Assembly (NCBI GenBank): GCA_947259095.1
Contig: CAMYLA010000030.1
Coordinates: 1-44,167 of the forward strand
Length of the DNA stretch: 44,167 bases
Reading direction: 5' to 3'
From: an uncultured Acidimicrobiaceae bacterium
GTDB lineage: Bacteria > Actinomycetota > Acidimicrobiia > Acidimicrobiales > SZUA-35
In this document: positions 39,949-44,167 of the stretch, one piece after another
How positions within the stretch are numbered: position 1 is the first letter of the stretch
How the letters are laid out: each line of letters opens with the position of its first letter
The notes under the pieces: model-generated
Seen by the model: the letters and a program-made list of their open reading frames with translations, nothing else
The model's database searches: none
Told to the model about the DNA's origin: nothing
Program-made: the position numbers and the translations under genes

Positions 39949-40860
39949 ATGATGTTGCAGGAGAACTCGCTCGTTGCCGGTCTCAAGGATCGGGTCGTCG
40001 GTGCCACCACCTCGCTGTTCTCCCACGGACCGATCCCGCTGGAGCACACCCTCGACCACGAGGGCGACCCCGGTCTCCTGGGGCCCGATTCGATCTCCTG
40101 GCGGGTCATCGGCGACGCCACCGCCTTCGTCGGCGGGATCCGGGCCCTGCTGGTGCAAACCGCCCATCCCGAGGTGGTGGCCGGGGTGGAAGAGCACTCG
40201 ACCTACCGCGATGATCCACTGGGGCGACTGTCGAGGACGTCGGTCTACGTCACCGAGACCACCTACGGGGCCATGCCCGAGGTGGAGGCTGCGGCCTCGA
40301 CGGTGCGGCGGGCCCATCGGCCGGTGGAGGGGCTCTCGGACCGAAACAAGCCATATAGCGCCAACGATCCGGGGATGAAAGCCTGGGTCCACAACGTGTT
40401 GACCGATTCGTTCCTGGCCGCATTCCAGGCATACGGTCCGGAACCGTTGGACCCCGAAGAGGCCGACCGCTTCGTCGAGGAGCAGACCAGGATCGGGGCG
40501 TTGCTCGGCGCCGACCCGCTCCCCACTACGGCGACCTCGCTGTCGGCCTGGATCGTGGATCACCCCGACCTGGCCCGATCACAGGCCCTGGACAGCGCCA
40601 TCGGGTTTCTGCGCGACCCACCACTGAGCCTGCCGGTCCGGGTCGGCTACCGCCTGCTGTTCGACGCTGCGGTCGACACCATCGAGCCCCGGACCCGCCG
40701 CATCATCGGACTGGAACCGACCCGGCGGGGTGGCGAGATCGGCGGGGCCGCGGTCTCCAGCCTGCGATGGGCGCTCGGGTCGTCGCCTTCGTGGCAATTG
40801 GCCCTGAAGCGGACCGGCGCACCCATCCCGCCGGGCCTGTTCCGACAAAGAGTGGATTGA
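39949..40860 (+). CDS. Oxygenase MpaB family protein (DUF2236)
   Basis: This 303-residue protein shows the DUF2236 pattern: WRVIGDATAFVGGIRALLVQ, TAHPEVVAGVEEHSTYRDDP, GRLSRTSVYVTETTYG, and YSANDPGMKAWVHNVLTDSF followed by a helix ending LFRQRVD. The family includes MpaB/latex-clearing-type heme oxygenases; the conserved His in TAHPEV and WVHN could bind heme. The substrate is unknown. ATG 39949 and ATG 39952 are adjacent; the first is used. There is no clear ribosome-binding site and little leader, so the mRNA may be leaderless. Confidence 0.88.
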   Translation: MMLQENSLVAGLKDRVVGATTSLFSHGPIPLEHTLDHEGDPGLLGPDSISWRVIGDATAFVGGIRALLVQTAHPEVVAGVEEHSTYRDDPLGRLSRTSVYVTETTYGAMPEVEAAASTVRRAHRPVEGLSDRNKPYSANDPGMKAWVHNVLTDSFLAAFQAYGPEPLDPEEADRFVEEQTRIGALLGADPLPTTATSLSAWIVDHPDLARSQALDSAIGFLRDPPLSLPVRVGYRLLFDAAVDTIEPRTRRIIGLEPTRRGGEIGGAAVSSLRWALGSSPSWQLALKRTGAPIPPGLFRQRVD

Positions 40861-40889
40861 CCACGCCCCGACACGGGTAAGCGTGACCC

Positions 40890-41231
40890 ATGAGTGGATC
40901 AACGCAACGCTCGTCGCCGTGCCTCGATGCCGAGGAGACAACGCGGCTGGCTCGACGGGTCGTCATCGGAGCCGCCGCCGGGCTCGTCGCCGGGCTCGTC
41001 ATCGCCGCGGTGGCAATGGGATTGTTCGAGGCCGCCGCCGGGCCCACCCTGGCATCGCTCAGCATCGCCGGTTCGATCATTGGCGGGCTGGTCGGGTTGT
41101 ACTCCCGGCTGTCGATGAACACCCAACTCTTCGACGTCGACACCGGCCAGGAGTCGACGGTCAGGGTCGACGTCTACGGGCTCGACGAGGACAAGGCCAA
41201 AGCGTTGGACAACCTCCTCGGCCATAGCTGA
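40890..41231 (+). CDS. Small two-helix membrane protein
   Basis: This 113-residue protein has two Gly/Ala-rich transmembrane helices (VVIGAAAGLVAGLVIAAVAM and LSIAGSIIGGLVGLY), then a soluble tail with a short alpha/beta pattern, STVRVDVYGLDEDKAKALDN. This layout is seen in small general-stress-type membrane proteins with a glycine zipper, but no named family is certain. It lies 22 bases before the DUF2254 gene and is probably co-transcribed with it. Confidence 0.78.
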   Translation: MSGSTQRSSPCLDAEETTRLARRVVIGAAAGLVAGLVIAAVAMGLFEAAAGPTLASLSIAGSIIGGLVGLYSRLSMNTQLFDVDTGQESTVRVDVYGLDEDKAKALDNLLGHS

Positions 41232-41253
41232 AGGGCAGGGGGCGAGTCCGGCC

Positions 41254-42555
41254 ATGGTGAGGCTGAGAAAACTCCTGCACGATCTGGCCGAGGGGCTGAT
41301 GGCGGTTCCCCTCGGCTTCGTGGTGGCCGGCATCGCCCTGGCCCAGGTCATGACCAGAATCGACGCCGCCCTCGGCGATGAGGGCCTGCCCCGGTGGCTG
41401 GAAACGTCGGTCGACGGGGGCCGAGCCATCCTGGCCGCCATCGCCGGTGGACTCATCACGTCGGTCACGCTGCTGCTGTCGCTCGTCCTGGTGGCGGTTC
41501 AGCTGGCCTCTTCCCAGTTCTCGCCCCGAACGCTGCGAGGCTGGACCGGCGACCGGACCCAACAGGTGGCGATCGGGCTGGTACTCGGCACGTCGGTGTA
41601 CTGCCTTCTGGTCCTCCGGGAGACCAGGGCCTTGGAGGAAGGCGTCGAGGTCACACCGGACATCTCGGTGCTGCTGGCGGTGACGCTCGGCGTGCTCTCG
41701 CTGATCGCCGTGCTCCGCTCGGTCGACCACCTGACCAGCAGCCTCCGGATCGGCTCGGTCGCCCGGTCGATCGCCGACGACACGGTGGTCCTGATCCGCG
41801 ATCGCCGGGAGGCGCTCAAACTGGAGCGTCCCCGGCTCTCCCCATCCACCCCTTCGACGCCGTCGACCATCGATACGATCCCCGATGACGCCGAACCGGT
41901 GCTCTCCGATCGCGCCGGCTGGGTCCAGCAGATCGACGAGGACGCCCTCCTCGATGCGCTACCGAACGGCTCGACCGCCCACATGTCAACCGCACTGGGC
42001 CGATACGCCATGCCGAAGGCCCCGATGGTCTGGATCTCGCCTCCTCCCCAGAAGGTCGACTCGGCCAGGAGGATCCGCTCATCGATCGCCCTCGGCGACG
42101 AGCGCACCCTGCAACAAGACATCGGCTATGGCATCCTCCAGTTGACCGACATCGGCCTGCGGGCTCTCTCCCCCGGTACCAATGACCCGAACACCGCCAA
42201 CGACGTGATCGTCCACCTCGGGGTGATCCTGCTGGAGATCTGGGAGAGCCCGGAGCAGGATCGGGTCCGCTCCCAGAACGGCAAGACCCTGGTTCGCCGT
42301 GATCTCCGCCACGGCGAGTTCCTTCGAGCATCGTTCGACCCACTGCGACGGTACGGCTCGGCCGACACCGATGTCACCGCCAACATGGTCCAGACCCTGC
42401 TGACCCTGCGCAGTGAAACCAAACGGCGGGACCTCCCCGGTCCGATCGAGCCCATCGACGAGACCATCGACGCCATCGCAGATGAATTTCTGCGCCACGA
42501 TCCGGCACCGATCGACGAGCGGAGGATCCTGGACATCCTCGACCGTGACCGCTGA
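41254..42555 (+). CDS. DUF2254 family membrane protein
   Basis: This 433-residue protein has about four transmembrane helices in the first 155 residues. The family motif AIAGGLITSVTLLLSLVLVA is followed by VQLASSQFSPRTLRGW, and the soluble part contains DIGYGILQLTDIGLRALSPG and TNDPNTA, which are highly typical of DUF2254. The function of the family is not established to my knowledge. ATG 41254 follows the small membrane protein after 22 bases. Its last 11 bases overlap the GTG of the next gene. Confidence 0.92.
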   Translation: MVRLRKLLHDLAEGLMAVPLGFVVAGIALAQVMTRIDAALGDEGLPRWLETSVDGGRAILAAIAGGLITSVTLLLSLVLVAVQLASSQFSPRTLRGWTGDRTQQVAIGLVLGTSVYCLLVLRETRALEEGVEVTPDISVLLAVTLGVLSLIAVLRSVDHLTSSLRIGSVARSIADDTVVLIRDRREALKLERPRLSPSTPSTPSTIDTIPDDAEPVLSDRAGWVQQIDEDALLDALPNGSTAHMSTALGRYAMPKAPMVWISPPPQKVDSARRIRSSIALGDERTLQQDIGYGILQLTDIGLRALSPGTNDPNTANDVIVHLGVILLEIWESPEQDRVRSQNGKTLVRRDLRHGEFLRASFDPLRRYGSADTDVTANMVQTLLTLRSETKRRDLPGPIEPIDETIDAIADEFLRHDPAPIDERRILDILDRDR

Positions 42556-43030
42556 GCCGGGGGGCGATGTCGGCGACGGTCTTGGCGCCGGAGGTTTGGC
42601 GCCGGTGGCGACGGGTAGGGCACGACCGGGTACGCCACATCAGCAATCCACAGATCACCTCGACACCGAGACCGACACCGAGCAGTCGACCGCCGAGTGG
42701 CTGGAAACAGCCAAGCAGTTGGCCGAACGCCTCACCCACCACCGCGATGAAGAAGAGGTCGAGATATTTCCCGTTGCGGGCAAGGTACTGTCAGAGCAGG
42801 AGAAAGAACAGCTCGCAGTCGAGTATGCGGATGACATGGAGCGCCGCCGGGAGAAGATCCGTTCGCGATCGACATCCGGCAGGCGATCGGCGCCGACCGA
42901 ACGGACGGCGCCGGTCTCCACCGGTCCGCAGCCGGCCGAGCCCAGAGAAGGGACCAGTGAGTATGGGAGTAGCCCGAAAAACCGCTTCGATCGGAACCCT
43001 CGGCGTTGTCAACTGGCGAAGCAAGGGTGA
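42545..43030 (+). CDS. Half hemerythrin-like (HHE) protein
   Basis: This 161-residue protein starts at GTG within the end of the DUF2254 gene. After a Gly/Pro-rich start of about 35 residues come two helices: TAEWLETAKQLAERLTHH and RDEEEVEIFPVAGKVLSEQE followed by KEQLAVEYADDMERRREK. These match the second half of a hemerythrin HHE domain (H...EE.E.FP). The first two helices and their His ligands are missing, so a complete di-iron site cannot form from one chain; it may dimerise or be a remnant. The C-terminal 68 bases overlap the next gene. Confidence 0.6.
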   Translation: MTAEPGGDVGDGLGAGGLAPVATGRARPGTPHQQSTDHLDTETDTEQSTAEWLETAKQLAERLTHHRDEEEVEIFPVAGKVLSEQEKEQLAVEYADDMERRREKIRSRSTSGRRSAPTERTAPVSTGPQPAEPREGTSEYGSSPKNRFDRNPRRCQLAKQG

Positions 43031-43607
43031 GCGGTTGGACATGGAGATTGCGGCCAGGGAGGCGGCCGAGCAAGACCTCGAAGCCGTAGCCGAGGCGCTG
43101 GAACAAGCCAAGAGCCAGACCGACCAAGCCCGGGCCGAAGTCGACCCGGACGTCGAAGCGGAGCAGAAAGAAAAGCGTCGGGCCAGGCGGGCCCGCAAGC
43201 GGGCTGAGAAGAAGGCGGCCGCAGCCGAGAAAAAGGCTGCGGCGGCCGAAAAGAAAGCGGCGGCGGCGGAAAAAAAGGCTGCCGCGGCGGAAAAAGAGAC
43301 CCGCCGGGCTCGGCGGGTCCGCAAGCGGGAAGACAAGGCCAGCCGGAAGCAGCTTGCAAAGGAGAAGAAGGCCAATCGCCGGCGGCGGTTCCGCCGCAAG
43401 AAAGAAGAAGCGCTCGATTCGGCGGCCGATGCCACCGAAGCCACCAAGAAGGCCGGCCGGCGAACCAGAAGGCGCCTGAAGAAGGAAGCCAAGAAGCAGG
43501 CCAAACTGGCCAAGAAGCAGGCAAAGTCGGCCAAGAAGAGCGCCGACTCGGTGGCCGACAAGGTCGTTGGTGCCGTCGGCGACGCGGCCGATGCCGTCAC
43601 CGGCTGA
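42963..43607 (+). CDS. Lys/Ala-rich histone H1-like protein
   Basis: This 214-residue, very basic protein has a short N-terminal region (TASIGTLGVVNWRSKGERLD), then an acidic coiled-coil-like segment (EIAAREAAEQDLEAVAEALE) and about 150 residues rich in Lys, Arg and Ala, with four exact EKKAAAA units. Such tails occur in bacterial H1-like and extended HU proteins that bind DNA non-specifically. ATG 42963 has GAAGGGA upstream; ATG 43041 is an alternative that would avoid the overlap with the hemerythrin-like gene. It ends AVGDAADAVTG. A role in the nucleoid is inferred from composition only. Confidence 0.75.
   Translation: MGVARKTASIGTLGVVNWRSKGERLDMEIAAREAAEQDLEAVAEALEQAKSQTDQARAEVDPDVEAEQKEKRRARRARKRAEKKAAAAEKKAAAAEKKAAAAEKKAAAAEKETRRARRVRKREDKASRKQLAKEKKANRRRRFRRKKEEALDSAADATEATKKAGRRTRRRLKKEAKKQAKLAKKQAKSAKKSADSVADKVVGAVGDAADAVTG
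43206..43289 (+). repeat. Four tandem 21-bp units encoding EKKAAAA
   Basis: Four in-frame 21-base units with synonymous differences encode Glu-Lys-Lys-Ala-Ala-Ala-Ala. The fourth unit contains A-AAA-AAG (43271-43277) in the zero frame, a classical slippery heptamer. Copy number may vary between strains. Confidence 0.85.
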
Positions 43608-43613
43608 GCGACA

Positions 43614-44167
43614 TGGCGGCGGAGCATGGCGCTGAACCGACCTTGATCGATAGCGGTCAAGGTCGGGCAACGGCAGCCGACGACGTCGTTTCGGCGCTGC
43701 TCGAGGCCGGTGTCGACACGATCTTCGCCCTGCCCGGGGAGGAGAACCTGCCGCTGGTTTCGGCCATCGGTCGCAGCCCGATCGAGCTGATCGCCTGTCG
43801 CCACGAGCAGCATGCCGCGTTCTTGGCGGTGGCCGCTGCTCGGCTGACCGGCCGGGTCGGGGTCTGCCTCGCCACGCTGGGACCGGGGGCCCTCAACCTG
43901 TTCACCGGTCTGGCCCAGGCCCAGCTGCTCGGGGCCCCGGTGCTGGCCATCACCGGCCAGAAATCAGCCAGGAACAACGACGAGGGGTCGTTCCAGGTGC
44001 TCGACGTGGTCGGCTCGGCACGCCCGATCGTCGGTCGGGCCACCGCGGTCATCGATCCCCGCAACGCCTACACCGAAACCGTCGCCGCCATCCGGGTCGC
44101 GGAGGGCCAGAACCCCGGAGCCGTGCTGCTGGAGTTGGCCGAAGACGTCGCCGCCGCCCCCACCGGA
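43614..44167 (+). CDS. Thiamine-diphosphate enzyme, acetolactate synthase-like (5' part)
   Basis: The gene runs off the right edge; 184 residues are visible. They cover the N-terminal PYR domain: RATAADDVVSALLEAGVDTI, then FALPGEENLPL, the catalytic Glu in IACRHEQHAAFLAVAAARLT, GVCLATLGPGALNLFTGLAQ and LGAPVLAITGQKS. The PGEEN variant is typical of acetolactate-synthase-like (AlsS-type) enzymes distinct from biosynthetic IlvB. ATG 43614 lies seven bases after the preceding stop. The product depends on the missing C-terminal domain. Confidence 0.9.

Noticed and set aside
38296..40563. 755-codon minus-strand frame extending the photolyase upstream
   Set aside because: Family similarity begins at ATG 39837; the extension lies opposite the MpaB-like gene and looks like noise.

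Overview
The window is about 68% GC and reads as chromosomal DNA from an actinobacterium, most likely a member of the Acidimicrobiia. The placement is an inference from gene content: a SigR/RsrA-type redox sigma pair as found in mycothiol-using actinobacteria, an F420-type luciferase-like oxidoreductase, a DUF2342 zincin next to tilS, and frequent GTG and TTG starts. No rRNA, CRISPR array, transposase or phage gene was seen.

Layout. Positions 1-795 hold the 5' end of an exonuclease/endonuclease/phosphatase-type gene leaving the window and a degenerate GGDEF-like protein. Positions 792-10801 form a minus-strand housekeeping block: lysS and nadC; a scramblase-like protein; two coupled dodecins, the second fused to a UspA-like domain; the folate genes folK, folB and folP with a probable pseudophosphatase between folB and folP; tilS; a DUF2342 zincin; a 43-residue membrane protein; and an anti-sigma/ECF sigma pair.

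Positions 10942-29425 are a large exopolysaccharide locus made of two facing gene trains. The plus-strand train carries a sulfotransferase, a polyprenyl-phosphate sugar transferase, a Wzz-like protein with a ruined P-loop, three GT4 glycosyltransferases, a polysaccharide deacetylase and a secreted glycosidase. The minus-strand train carries a second secreted glycosidase with a long Thr/Ala/Pro linker, a Wzy/O-antigen-ligase protein, a GT4 enzyme with no ordinary start codon, a GNAT protein, an ATP-grasp ligase, a multi-spanning membrane protein and a Wzx-like flippase. Together they give nearly every step of a Wzx/Wzy pathway plus trimming and decoration. The trains converge on a short array of about 30-bp hairpin-forming repeats at 20226-20322. 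Most internal junctions are 4-base ATGA or TTGA overlaps, which suggests translational coupling.

Positions 29750-44167 are a mixed, stress-flavoured region: an MFS transporter, otsA-otsB for trehalose, a DUF6206-like protein, an MmcQ/YjbR protein, a sulfatase, an F420-type oxidoreductase, a tRNA-like element in a 412-bp gene-free stretch, an iron-sulfur photolyase, an MpaB-type oxygenase, and an operon-like run of a small membrane protein, a DUF2254 protein, a half-hemerythrin and a Lys/Ala-rich H1-like protein. A thiamine-diphosphate enzyme runs off the right edge.

The items most worth a second look are the tandem dodecins with a UspA fusion, the pseudophosphatase inside the folate cluster, the tRNA-like element near 38.0 kb, the repeat arrays at two convergent junctions, the exopolysaccharide locus with paired secreted glycosidases, and the glycosyltransferase that may start at ATC.
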